This document shows positions 1 to 9,239 of a stretch of 33,135 nt of DNA, one piece after another. Positions within the stretch are counted from its first letter, which is position 1, and the number at the start of each line of letters is the position of its first letter. This DNA is from Nemertoderma westbladi (Eukaryota > Xenacoelomorpha > Nemertodermatida > Nemertodermatidae). The stretch spans positions 1 to 33,135 of the forward strand of contig JAUCBJ010000481.1 of assembly GCA_032718475.1 (NCBI GenBank), read 5' to 3'. The translations under genes were made by a program, and so were the position numbers. The notes under the pieces are model-generated. The model was not told the DNA's origin. It did not search any database and saw only the letters and a list, made by a program, of their open reading frames with translations.

Positions 1-45
1 TTCCGTGGAACTAATACTGGTAGGTAATGGTTATATTCAAAAATA

Positions 46-243
46 TCGAGACATGAAAAATATCTAGAGTAAAAATAACGCGAGTAAAAATATCGAGAGT
101 AAAAATAACGAGAGTAAAAATATCGAGTGTTGAAAAATATCGAGAGTAAAAATATCGAGAGTAAAAATATCGAGAGTAAAAATATCGAGAGTAAAAATAT
201 CGGGAGTAAAAATATCGAGAGTAAAAATATCGAGAGTAAAAAT
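46..243 (-). repeat. 15/17-bp minisatellite, left arm (inverted orientation)
   Basis: Tandem array of about a dozen copies of a 15-bp unit (AAAAATATCGAGAGT), with at least one 17-bp variant near 123-140. The unit is the reverse complement of the one in the much longer array at 575-1726, so the two arrays face each other across about 330 bp. Because 15 bp is a whole number of codons, spurious open frames run through it; I do not regard it as coding. It lies downstream of the last visible WxxW exon, probably in an intron. Confidence 0.9.
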
Positions 244-245
244 CA

Positions 246-572
246 TTCGTGATAAACATAGTAGGTGATTGGCATGTGTTTCATTTCAATATTGAACAAC
301 AATTATAAGTGCATAGTATTCCAGTAATCATATAGTGATACTGCCTTATGTATTCTCTACTGCCCAATCATCTAGGCCTAATGCTTGGTTTGCTCTGCCA
401 ATAATATACATACATTATACTTGACCTCATGTCACTCCATTGTTAATGCGCAGCCCCACATCTACATTCGTCATAAGAATTAGTGTGTAAAATGCAAATG
501 GTATTGTATAATGAAAGATACATATTATTATATTAAATACATAGGGTCACAAATATTTTTCAACATTCGATA
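246..572. other. Unique spacer between inverted minisatellite arms
   Basis: About 325 bp of AT-rich, apparently single-copy sequence between the two oppositely oriented arrays. I see no exon-like frame, no Pol III boxes and no transposon termini in it. Its only notable property is its place as the loop of a large potential fold-back structure. Confidence 0.6.
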
Positions 573-574
573 TT

Positions 575-1726
575 TTGCAATACTCGTTATTTTTACTCTC
601 GATAATTTTACTCTCGATATTTTTACTTTCGATATTTTTCAACACTCGTTATTTTTACTCTCGATAATTTTACTCTCGATATTTTTCAACACTCGATATT
701 TTTACTCTCGATATTTTTCAACACTCGTTATTTTTACTCTCGATATTTTTACTCTCGATATTTTTACTCTCGATATTTTTCAACACTCGATATTTTTCAA
801 CAATCGATATTTTTCAACACTCGATATTTTTCAACACTCGATATTTTTACTCTCGATATTATTCAACACTCGATATTTTTCAACACTAGTTATTTTTCAA
901 CTCTCGATATTTTTACTCTCGATATTTTTCAACACTCGATATTTTTCAACAATCGATATTTTTCAACACTCGATATTTTTCAACACTCGATATTTTTCAA
1001 CACTCGATGATTTTCAACACTCGATATTTTTCAACACTCGATATTTTTACTCTCGATATTATTCAACACTCGATATTTTTAGTCTGGATATTTTTCAACA
1101 CTCGATATTTTTACTCTCGATATTTTTCAACACTCGATATTTTTACTCTCGATATTTTTACTCTCGATATTTTCACTCTCGATATTATTCAACACTCGAT
1201 ATTTTTCAACACTCGATATTTTTACTCTCGATAAGTTTACTCACGATATTTTTACTCTCGATATTATTCAACACTCGATATTTTTCAACACTCGATATTT
1301 TTACTCACGATATTTTTACTCTCGATATTTTTCAACACTCGATATTCAACACTCGATATTTTTCAACACTCGATATTTTTACTCTCGATATTTTTCAACA
1401 CTCGATATTTTTCAACACTCGATAATTTTCAACACTCGATATTTTTCAACACTCGATATTTTTACTCTCGATATTATTCAACACTCGATATTTTTCAACA
1501 CTCGTTATTTTTACTCTTGATATTTTTACTCTCGATATTTTTACTCTCGATATTTTTACTCTCGATATTTTTACTCTCGTTATTTTTACTTTTGATATTT
1601 TCACTCTCGATATTTTTAGTCTCGATATTTTTCAACATTCGATATTTTTCAACACTCGATATTTTTCAAAACTCGTTATATTTACTCTTGTTATTTTTAC
1701 TCTCGATATTTTTGAAGTCTCGATAT
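575..1726 (+). repeat. Two-unit minisatellite, right arm (15-bp and 17-bp units)
   Basis: About 1.15 kb of tandem repeats built from two interspersed unit types: a 15-bp unit (TCGATATTTTTACTC) and a 17-bp unit (TCGATATTTTTCAACAC). They share the first eleven bases and differ only in the linker. Their order is irregular, not a simple higher-order repeat. Open frames of up to 304 codons through the array are a product of the low stop density and are not genes. The array is AT-rich and lies 134 bp from the WxxW exon at 1860-2045, downstream of it in the direction of transcription. Confidence 0.93.
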
Positions 1727-1859
1727 TTTTCACCACTACTCTGGTAATGATAGAATAATGTTTACCAGACTAACAGCATCATTGGAGCCAATAATTATTT
1801 ACATAATAAAATTAATAAAATAGATAGCAAAAATTAAATTTAATTATGTCGAAACATAC

Positions 1860-2045
1860 CAGGGCAACAGAAACGAATCTCATAATCCTGACACTGATGT
1901 CCACTGCCCTGGTCGGTGTTCTTGCAAATAAGGCCGGTAGCGGAATACATATAGAGTGTGTCTCCCGTTGACAAGGCAGCAGTGTGAGTAGCAATCGTCC
2001 TGCCCTCAGAAGAAACCGGTTCCATACAGTTGTGTCGATGAAACC
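1860..2045 (-). CDS. Mucin2_WxxW domain, second half (exon; domain 2)
   Basis: Exon of 186 nt, phase 1 at both ends, bounded by acceptor TTTCAG/GG and donor CCTG/GTATGT. It encodes the second half of a Mucin2_WxxW-type domain (the cysteine-rich module of mucins and cartilage intermediate layer proteins): a leading W/F, a Cys about 7 residues in, a TGDxxYMYS stretch, GLxCxNxDQ, and the hallmark CQDYEIRFCCPG at the end. The exon at 2959-3081 supplies the WxxW half; the junction codon becomes TGG (Trp). Such modules act outside the cell in mucus or matrix proteins. The phase-1 donor means at least one more coding exon lies to the left, which I cannot find in 1-1859, so the 3' end of the gene is outside the window. 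Confidence 0.85.
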
Positions 2046-2244
2046 CTGAAAGCCGATTACAGTGTTGATTACGAATTCAATACACTACAGTATACGTTGC
2101 TTTAAACCGGTTTAATTGTAAACGCCTATTTACTGTATAAACCTATCGGCATCCGCATTGTAGCTGAATGGAAATTATTGCTATGCTTTTAACAACAAAA
2201 TAGCGCCGTCAGCTGTCACCACGTTGAAGATATTATGTATAGCA

Positions 2245-2512
2245 CACTTAATGCATTATCAACAAAACTGCCAAATAACAAAAATAGTCAAAATTGCCTA
2301 TCACCCATGACTTTCGCGAGATTATCCCCATCTTCAAGGCCAGTGCAGTGGTGCCCTTTAATAGGCGTTTCAAGAAAGTCATGAGCAGTCCAGTCCAGTG
2401 GACAGCAAATAAGCATGGTGGACAGTGTCCACCATGCTTATTTTCTCCATGGGGCTGACAAAGCACATGATTGTGCACAGACTGGTTCTCACGGCGAAAA
2501 CAATGTCCTGCA
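2245..2512 (-). mobile_element. RTE-like LINE 3' fragment with fold-back duplication
   Basis: On the minus strand this matches the 3' end of the LINE at 12805-14030, with recognisable pieces such as PHG.NKHGG, MTFLxRxLKxT and KxxWVMGD-like codons, but with frameshifts and stops. It lies inside the intron between the two halves of WxxW domain 2. About 40 bp has been duplicated in inverted form in the middle, creating the palindrome at 2407-2443. No tail or target-site duplication is recognisable, so the copy is old. Confidence 0.75.
2407..2443. repeat. Perfect palindrome, 18-bp arms
   Basis: AAATAAGCATGGTGGACA is followed after one base (G at 2425) by its exact reverse complement. It would form an 18-bp hairpin or cruciform. 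It arose by inverted duplication of a LINE-derived segment, since the 12805-14030 copy has only one arm at the matching place (about 13836-13852). Confidence 0.9.
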
Positions 2513-2582
2513 TAGATGAGAGGAACTTTAGCAATATTTATTTTAAATGCTTTACAACTATAATAGATATACCAGAGAGCTT

Positions 2583-2966
2583 TTTATACGTGTAAGAATG
2601 AAATAATATCGAGGGTTTCTCGTCTCGGCTGTACTAACATTCTTCTGTTATACGTGTAATAATGAAATAATATCGAGGGTTTCTCGTCTCGGCTGTACTA
2701 ACATTCTTCTGTTATACGTGTAATAATGAAATAATATCGAGGGTTTCTCGTCTCGGCTGTACTAACATTCTTCTGTTATACGTGTAATAATGAAATATTA
2801 TCGAGGGTTTCTCGTCTCGGCTGTACTAACATTCTTCTGTTATACGTGTAATAATGAAATAATATCGAGGGTTTCTCGTCTCGGCTGTACTAACATTCTT
2901 CTGTTATACGTGTAATAATGAAATAATATCGAGGGTTTCTCGTCTCGGCTGTACTAACATTCTTCT
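2583..2966. repeat. Six 64-bp tandem repeats carrying a splice donor
   Basis: Six nearly identical head-to-tail copies of a 64-bp unit; the same hexamer recurs at 2641, 2705, 2769, 2833, 2897 and 2961. The right end of the array overlaps the last bases of the WxxW exon at 2959-3081. On the minus strand each unit therefore repeats the exon end and donor (CAGAAGAAT/GTTAGTAC), giving candidate donors at 2959, 2895, 2831, 2767, 2703 and 2639. Copies differ by only one or two bases, so the expansion is recent. A TAG stop follows at once in the reading frame, so only the first donor leaves the frame intact. Confidence 0.93.
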
Positions 2967-3081
2967 GCGTCGGAGTTTGTTGTCAATAACGAATTCAGAT
3001 CCTCCCAATCGCCAGTAGCTGTGGGGTCATCTCTGTCATACCATTGGCTCCATGGCCCGAGACATTCCTGCTGTATATATT
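2959..3081 (-). CDS. Mucin2_WxxW domain, first half (exon; domain 2)
   Basis: Exon of 123 nt, phase 1 at both ends (acceptor ATTACAG/AA, donor GAAT/GTTAGT). It encodes ECLGPWSQWYDRDDP, then TGDWEDLNSLL and a short Ser/Asp/Glu tail. The W-x2-W followed by an acidic YDRDxP and TGDWE matches the N-terminal half of the Mucin2_WxxW family. It joins the exon at 1860-2045. Its donor is the one multiplied in the adjoining 64-bp repeats. Confidence 0.87.
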
Positions 3082-3245
3082 CTGTAATTATGAAACAAAA
3101 ATTTACACAAAAATTAGTTTTATTTTTCCTGCACTTGTGCATTACACATTAACCCATAAAATAATTCATATAAAAAATTCTAGCAGTGTTATCATAACCC
3201 GTATAAATTTTTTCAAATGTAAAACGGCACCAAAAAATGACCTAC

Positions 3246-3428
3246 CCGGACAACAAAAACGAACTTCATAATCCAGACAGGCTCCATCGGACTGGTCATT
3301 CTTTCGACAAGCAAGTCCTTCTCCGGAATACATATATATGACTTCCCCTGTCGCCAAGGCATCTATATGACCATTAACAGTCCGGGCTTCAGAATATTCC
3401 GGTTTTAAACAGTTATAATATTCAAACC
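3246..3428 (-). CDS. Mucin2_WxxW domain, second half (exon; domain 1)
   Basis: Exon of 183 nt, phase 1 at both ends (acceptor CTCACAG/GG, donor CCGG/GTAGGT). The product has W/F at the junction, EARTVNGH, TGEVIYMYS, GLACRKNDQ and CLDYEVRFCCPG, a textbook C-terminal half of a WxxW module. It is a paralogue of the exon at 1860-2045, so the domain pair arose by tandem duplication of a two-exon unit. The intron after it is only 164 bp. Confidence 0.9.
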
Positions 3429-3662
3429 CTGTGAGTAAATTAACAAAAACATAAAACATAAACAAAATTTAATATTGGAACGATAATCAGGAACTAGATA
3501 ATTAATTTATATTACTAAAATAATATAAAATCAACATCACAAATAACTTTATTGATTAAACATGAGTAAATGTGTGGGAAGTTAAAGGTGTTAATTAAAA
3601 ATCAGTTAAACAAATTATTTTTTAATAAATAACAGTTAAAATTATTGTCAGATTATACTAAC

Positions 3663-3779
3663 ATTGTTTTGCCTGGCTATTAGAGGACAACAGTGTAGAT
3701 AATGTCTCCCAATCACCAGTTCCAGAAGGATTATCTCTGTCGTACCATTGGCTGAGGGGCCCATTGCATTGACTGCTAT
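3663..3779 (-). CDS. Mucin2_WxxW domain, first half (exon; domain 1)
   Basis: Exon of 117 nt, phase 1 at both ends (acceptor CCGCAG/AT, donor CAAT/GTTAGT). It encodes SSQCNGPLSQWYDRDNPSGT followed by GDWETLSTLL. The first Trp of the W-x2-W is replaced by Leu here (PLSQW against PWSQW in domain 2). It follows the Thr/Pro-rich exon at 7251-7433 across a 3.5-kb intron full of LINE and minisatellite DNA. Confidence 0.85.
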
Positions 3780-4326
3780 CTGCGGATACGCATACGGTAT
3801 AGTTATATATCAGCTGTATGTCAGCTATAAAATATTATAAAATAGGTCATATTTGGGAAGACTTGAAAGTTAAAATAATCAGAATCTTTACTTAAAAAAA
3901 ACTTCACTGACAGAAGAGTGAAGGGATCCGGGAAGGGCCGAAATTAGTAGAATCCTTTGCATCGCATCTAATGGATTCTACAGTAGCAGTTGTAAATGAT
4001 TAGTTATTGATAAATACAGAAAGTGTCTGCGTTTACTTAGAAGATGAATATCGAATTATGAATCATTCCCAAATAATGAATCAGTTCATCATTAATTATG
4101 TCAGTCTGTCAAAAAATAAATCTAGAATTTGAGTTGTCATTTACCTCGTTTCTGACGTTAGTTTTTACGTTTGCCGGAATCTTCAGTTCTTAGGCAGACA
4201 GGCAGATTGACTGGCATAGAAACTACTTAGATTCATTCTAGATCCAGTCACAAGAGAAATTGATGACAAGGAAAGCCCCTGGGGTGACATATGAAACACA
4301 ACGACAGTCAGACTGACATACTTAAT
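3780..4326. other. Intron sequence, nothing recognised
   Basis: AT-rich intron upstream of WxxW domain 1. I see no exon, RNA gene or element boundary in it. Confidence 0.5.
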
Positions 4327-4525
4327 GGGACCCGGACAATTGGGTTCCGGACAATTGGGATCCGGACAATTGGGATCCGGACAATTGGGATCCGGACAAT
4401 TGGGATCCGGACAATTGGGATACGGACAATTGGGATCCGGACAATTGGGATCGGGACAATTGGGATCCGGACAATTGGGATCGGGACAATTGGGCCCCGG
4501 ACAATTGAGATCCGGACAATTAAGC
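4327..4525. repeat. 15-bp minisatellite (unit CAATTGGGATCCGGA)
   Basis: About 13 tandem copies with occasional substitutions. The unit matches that of the array at 5138-5470 at 12 of 15 positions. It abuts the 3' side of the RT fragment at 4551-4856, so it appears to have grown within or at the broken end of that LINE. All frames through it stay open because 15 is divisible by 3; they are not counted as genes. Confidence 0.93.
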
Positions 4526-4550
4526 AAAATATAATTTTATTTTATCGAAT

Positions 4551-5115
4551 TTAATTAACTACTATAAAGGACCAAATAATGCTGATAAAAGCTCGACTGA
4601 CACCTAATAGTGATAACTTTGTGGCTAATCTTTCTCTGTTTACGGAATCGAAAGCTTTCACAAGATCTACAAAAATGCAGTAAACATTACCTCCAGCTGA
4701 TGCCAGTGCCGTGTTTATATACGTGTATATAATTTGTACCGCCATTAGTGTCGATTTTCCAATTCGGGAACCATATTGTGAGTTAGGGAGTTTATTGTTT
4801 GATTCGTCCCAGGTGTATAATCGGGTAAATAGTATAGAGGTATATGTCTTCATCATACACGAGAACAGCGCGACTCACCTGTACGAATCTGGGGAAGACT
4901 TAGACCCCCCTACCTTTGTATAAATGAATTATGTACGCCATTAGCCAGACAATAGGGCACGTTTCAGAACTGAAGCAGACCATAAATAGATGCAATAAGA
5001 ATGGTAGGAGATGACCACATCCCATCCGCAATGCCTCGTTCGTTATTCCATCTGGTCCGGCAGCCTTTCTTGGTTTTTGATTGGTTACTGCTTCAGTGAC
5101 TTCAAATTGGAGCAT
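4551..5115 (-). pseudogene. LINE reverse transcriptase fragments
   Basis: The upstream piece (5115-4900) reads KPRKAAGPDGITNEALR and ends at LYKGRGV, the region before RT motif 1 in non-LTR RTs. The downstream piece (4856-4551) contains NSQYGSRIGKSTLMAVQ and FVDLVKAFDSVNRERL, the latter carrying the first catalytic Asp. Between them the frame is lost and some RT residues are missing. Nothing from the YADD motif onward remains; the sequence passes into the 15-bp array at 4525. Confidence 0.75.
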
Positions 5116-5137
5116 CTAAAAATGAGTTTGGTTTCGA

Positions 5138-5470
5138 AGCAGGACAATTCGGTCCCGGACAATTCGGTCCCGGACAATTCGGTCCCGGACAATTCGGTCC
5201 CGGACAATTCTGTCCTGGACAATTCGGTCCCAGACAATTCGGTCCCGGACAATTCTGTCCCGGACAATTCGGTCCCAGACAATTCTGTCCCAGACAATTC
5301 GGTCCGGACAATTCGGTCTCGGACAATTCGGTCCTGGACAATTCGGTGCAGGCAATTCGGTCCCGGACAATTCGGTCCCGGACAATTCTGTCCCGGACAA
5401 TTCGGTCCCAGACAATTCTGTCCCGGACAATTCGGTCTCGGACAATTCGGTCCGGACAATCGGTCCCAGA
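5138..5470. repeat. 15-bp minisatellite (unit CAATTCGGTCCCGGA)
   Basis: About 22 copies, same orientation as the array at 4327-4525 and 12/15 identical in unit. It occupies the place where the linker between endonuclease and RT of the minus-strand LINE would be expected. A few units are 14 or 16 bp, which shifts the frame within the array. Confidence 0.93.
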
Positions 5471-5559
5471 TAATTCAGTCCCTTTACTTTTGTGTTTTGG
5501 AGAATTGGAATCAGGGGGAATCAGGGAGAATTATTAAATTCGCAGGTGAGCGTCCACTC

Positions 5560-5874
5560 CAGAGTTGGTAGCCTCCTGGAATTTCTCCACATTTAGAAGT
5601 TCAGTAGATTAGTGTCTACAGAGCGGACTACTGGTTGACATTCTTCACGAACACTGTGGTACTCGTAGCTTATAGCGTAGCGTAGCGTAGCGTAGCGTAG
5701 CGTAGCGTTAACACTGATACATTTATGTTTTATGAAGATACTTGGGATAACATATATGTTTATCCACCTACGTAAAAGTGAAGTGACGAAAGTTAGGTCG
5801 ATCGAACTTTTGCAATTCCAGCATATATAGGTAGGTTTAGTCGGGTCGGAGATACAGAATAGTTCAGAACCCAA
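5560..5874 (-). pseudogene. LINE endonuclease C-terminal fragment
   Basis: The frame contains KPTYICWNCKSSIDLTFVTS and LLRRW, which resembles the core of LINE EEP endonucleases (xPTYxCxxxxSxIDLTFVS). The normal SDH motif that should follow is lost in a run of TAGCG pentamers (5673-5708), which encode only LRYATLRYA-type filler. Part of the dead LINE at 4551-6480. Confidence 0.6.
5673..5708. repeat. Pentamer microsatellite (TAGCG)n
   Basis: About seven copies of a five-base unit inside the decayed LINE endonuclease fragment. Confidence 0.9.
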
Positions 5875-6484
5875 GAGCCCCTCACATAACAGATCACCTC
5901 TGGTATTCTCTCAATCTATCCGGCAATTAAAGTCTTTCACCAGCAGAATTGGGGATTTATAATTGGATTGTATCTGTTGGTTCTTTGAGTTTAATTCCAT
6001 GAATACAGTATATCAGTGACTTCTGTATTGGCTTTATTTAACCAAGGATTATAACAAGGTGATGCAGAGAAACTGCAATTGCTAAGTCGCTTTTATAAAT
6101 ACAGGAGTTAGGAATGGAAAGTGTGCCGTGTTCTTGGTGTAGTCCTGGGAGATTGTGGCATTTGTACCCATTGAGTTCAGTAGAGAAAGTTTCAGTTAAA
6201 ATGAGAATATCTGTAGTTGAGACAGTATCATCGGTTGTGTTAATCAATTGTAGTTTTAGCCCCTTCCACATTTCACGCTATCACAAAGAGTAAGTTAGAA
6301 GGTACGATGGTAGGGGGTCCATCCAGGTTGAATGGCAGAGCTGATAAAAGGGTCATTGCTTCGGCTGCCTGGAACCGTGAGCACAATGCTTTATGTTTGG
6401 AAATAATTTTTAGGTCGCGGTAAACCTTATTACACCCTGAGCATAAGAAATAGTCGTTGCATTGAGAGATTGAGTTTGCTGCGC

Positions 6485-7035
6485 TTGGAGATGCTGTTTG
6501 TTGCAGCCGTCATGTGCTGGCTGGATGTTGAAGGGGAACTGATACTGGTCCTTGACTGCTGGACTGCATTACTAGCACTGGGGATGAGTATCGATTTCGA
6601 GAACGAAGATTTAATGAGGCGCGTTCCGCATCTGTGAGGGTGTAGTTACGGATCAGTACCCCTCCCTCCCAGTTGAAGCAGTTGGGTAGGTTCTGAAGCA
6701 GTTGGGGACTCTGTTGGATCTCCAATAGTGGCAACATCCTGAAAAGGATGGTTCTCCTTGAGAAGGTATCCCTTAATATCACTTACAGTGACTGAGCGAT
6801 CAAAACGGCCAACATAATTGCGTCCAAGGCGGTGTGCTGGATTTCTATTTCCACCTATTCTTTGGGCGACACCCAGGCCAGTGCCTGTTTTTCTACCTAT
6901 GATCGATCGGTGGAGGGCTTATTTGCGCTTATTTGTAACTGTTTGCCATGCTATTGAGTTTGACCCATCGCCCCCTGTGGGATCTGGTGTTCGAGTAGAG
7001 GGTGGGGTGTTGCCTTAACGGGTTAGTAGCTCCAG
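6485..7035. other. Intron sequence, possible upstream part of LINE
   Basis: There is a 90-codon frame on the minus strand (6782-6510) with no family I recognise. It directly precedes the zinc-finger segment of the LINE and may be remains of its first ORF. Otherwise nothing recognised. Confidence 0.3.
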
Positions 7036-7056
7036 CCCCCCCCCCCCCCCCCCCCC
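7036..7056. repeat. Poly(C) tract, 21 nt
   Basis: Uninterrupted run of 21 C. Runs of the same length occur at 22354-22374 and 27176-27196. Confidence 0.9.
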
Positions 7057-7250
7057 TCATCTCCAGAGCTGTTAACCACGGAAGCACATGTCCTGGGAAT
7101 CGGCGCAGTAGTTTCCGAGTCTACTAGTGGGTTTCGAGAAGGTGTTGACTCGATGTAGTTTATCAGTTTATCTTTGGCTATTATGTATTCTCGTTGGGTG
7201 ACGATTAGCTAAGTAATGTTATAGTAATGTAATTACAGACTATATCATAC

Positions 7251-7433
7251 CTGGTGGTGGTGTTGTTGTTATCGTCGTTGTCAAATAGGTAGTCTCTTCG
7301 GTTGGTACTGTAGTTTGATATGATGTACCGATAGGATAAGTTGTTGTTTCTAGTGGTGTTGTTTGTGCGGTTTCTGGTGTTGTATAATCATGTGGTGTTG
7401 TTTGGATTGGTGTTGTGGATGTTGGTTCTATAA
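7251..7433 (-). CDS. Thr/Pro-rich mucin-like exon
   Basis: Exon of 183 nt with an open frame across its whole length but no ATG. It is phase 1 at both ends (acceptor TTTTAG/TT, donor CCAG/GTATGA). Of 61 residues 25 are Thr and 10 Pro, with repeated TTP motifs (TTPIQTTP, TTPETAQTTP, TTTYP), and there are no Cys. This is typical of an O-glycosylated, extended mucin stalk. It lies between the EGF exons (next upstream at 7725-7856) and the WxxW exons, so it would be the linker between the two domain types. Matching phases and borders make it a convincing exon. Confidence 0.82.
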
Positions 7434-7724
7434 CTAAAACATAAGTATTTACGAAAATTAATATATGTAAAATTAGTAAAAAATTGTAGTGAATAAATAT
7501 AAATATCTAATATAACTAATAATATATATAATAAATACTATAAATAACTAATATTTAACAATAAAATAATGCAACGATGATGTCTTTGGCTTAGCTTTGA
7601 AATGACACTGATTTGACTTAAAGGAAAGATGTTCAACATAATAATTTTATCAGCATCATTATGATTTTTATATTTATTACTCCAAAGATAATAATCTATA
7701 CTTCTTTATATAATCGTGATCTAC

Positions 7725-7856
7725 CTTCGCATTCATGTGGGTTGGATGTTGGTGAGTACCCAGGTCTACAATCACATTCGTAGCTTCCTGGTGTGTTTCT
7801 ACATTCAGTAGTCGCATCATCGCAAGTGTTAGTCCCATCAGAACATTCGTCTATAT
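7725..7856 (-). CDS. Calcium-binding EGF-like domain (exon, longer type)
   Basis: Exon of 132 nt, phase 1 at both ends (acceptor TATTCCAG/AT, donor GAAG/GTAGAT). It encodes DIDECSDGTNTC, then a CRNTPGSYECDCRPGY core and a SPTSNPHEC end, giving six Cys. The DxDEC start and the Asn/Tyr pattern (CxNxxxxYxC) are the EGF_CA signature: calcium binding, with a possible Asn hydroxylation site. It is the last EGF before the mucin-like stalk. A close paralogue is the exon at 27998-28129. Confidence 0.9.
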
Positions 7857-7982
7857 CTGGAATACAGTAGGAATTAATACAGGGAAACGATTTGCGACTT
7901 CCTCCCATTATTGTAGGAAATTATCATTGTAGGGTGAAGTGGAGTAGTTTATGCACATATATAGGAATTCCATCATGCACTC

Positions 7983-8900
7983 ATGTTGGGAATAGGAAGT
8001 CCTGGAGCTCATCACACACTCATGTTCGGAATAGGAAGTCCAGGTGCTCATCATGCACTCATGTTGGGAATAGGAAGTCCTGTAGCTCATCACACACTCA
8101 TGTTCGGAATAGGAAGTCCAGGTGCTCATCATGCACTCATGTTGGGAATAGGAAGTCCTGGAGCCCATCACGGACTCATGTTGGGAATAGGAAGTCCTGG
8201 AGCCCATCACGCACTCATGTTGGGAATAGGAATTCCTGGAGCCCATCACACTCTCATGTTGGGAATAGGAAGTCCTGGAGCTCATCACGCACTCATGTTG
8301 GGAATAGGAAGTCCTGGAGCTCATCACACACTCATGTTGGGAATAGGAAGTCCTGGAGCTCATCACGCACTCATGTTGGGAATAGGAAGTCCTGGAGCTC
8401 ATCACGCACTCATGTTGGGAATAGGAAGTCTTGGAGCTCATCACGCACTCATGTTGGGAATAGGAAGTCCTGGATCTCATCACGCACTCATGTTAGGAAT
8501 AGGAAGTCCTGGAGCTCATCACGCACTCATGTTGGGAATAGGAAGTCCTGGAGCTCATCACGCACTCATGTTGGGAATAGGAAGTCCTGGAGCTCATCAC
8601 GCACTCATGTTGGGAATAGGAAGTCCTGGAGCCCATCACGCACTCATGTTGGGAATAGGAAGTCCTGGAGCCCATCACGAACTCATGTTGGGAATAGGAA
8701 GTCCTGGAGCTCATCACGCACTCATGTTGGGAATAGGAAGTCCTGGAGCCCATCACGCACTCATGTTGGGAATAGGAAGTCCTGGAGCCCATCACGCACT
8801 CATGTTGGGAATAGGAAGTCCTGGAGCCCATCACACACTCATGTTGGGAATAGGAAGTCCTGGAGCCCATCACGCACTCATGTTGGGAATAGGAAGACCC
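7983..8900. repeat. 39-bp minisatellite, 23 units, in an EGF intron
   Basis: 23 full copies and a partial one of a 39-bp unit (ATGTTGGGAATAGGAAGTCC plus 19 bp). The first four units alternate between two variants (TTGGGA/TTCGGA with CTGGAG/CAGGTG changes), making a 78-bp higher-order repeat. The rest are near identical. As 39 bp is 13 codons, several frames on both strands stay open (for example 13-residue SWSSSRTHVGNRK units). The array lies wholly between two EGF exons on the other strand, so I treat it as non-coding. Confidence 0.93.
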
Positions 8901-9239
8901 AGGAAAGTAATCACATACTCATGTTGGTTGGTAAAGGAATTCCTGGAACTCAACACACATTTTTTAACAAAAAAGGTTCAATGCTGCTTGGCATTCATTC
9001 GTTTTATAATGTTGCTAAGCAATAATCAATATTCCTAATCAATATTATACAATTGTAAATTGCAAATTACTGATCCTCATGACTTTATCTGACTCCCTGG
9101 ATATGTTCGTTCAAATAACAAAGCACTCAGATCATGACAATGTTAATTGCTACTTTCCGCTACTTCATACATAGATATGATACAGAAAAATATTTAGACT
9201 ATTCGACTAAAAAAGAACGGATAGTTGCTATGCACATAC

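Larger units (their letters stand above)
4551..6480 (-). mobile_element. Decayed LINE copy (zinc finger, endonuclease, RT remains)
   Basis: In minus-strand order there are, first, a C2HC zinc finger at about 6390-6470 (CSGC, 12 residues, H, 3 residues, C). Next comes the start of an endonuclease/exonuclease/phosphatase (EEP) domain (ILILTETF) at 6038-6271. The EEP C-terminal part follows at 5560-5874 (IDLTFVTSLLRRW), and then RT pieces at 5115-4900 and 4856-4551. Frames are broken by stops and shifts, and two minisatellites sit within or at the edge of the body. The copy is dead. It lies in the intron between the Thr/Pro-rich exon and WxxW domain 1. The clade is not certain. Confidence 0.7.

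Noticed and set aside
511-1747. Open frames of 76-304 codons through the minisatellite, rich in FYSRYF/LDIF repeats
   Set aside because: They follow the 15/17-bp unit, change frame with unit type and have no start context or splice logic; the low stop density explains them.
2583-2966. CRISPR-like array
   Set aside because: The units are contiguous 64-bp tandem copies with no variable spacers, in a eukaryotic intron.
4291-5571. Repetitive frames (GSGQL, PNCPD, DNSVP types) through the 15-bp arrays
   Set aside because: Unit length is a multiple of three, so all frames stay open; the arrays interrupt a LINE and show no sign of selection on codons.
7892-9038. Two overlapping repetitive frames of 377 and 351 codons, plus antisense frames
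   Set aside because: A 39-bp unit without stops opens several frames at once. The array lies in an intron between two well-supported EGF exons on the other strand.
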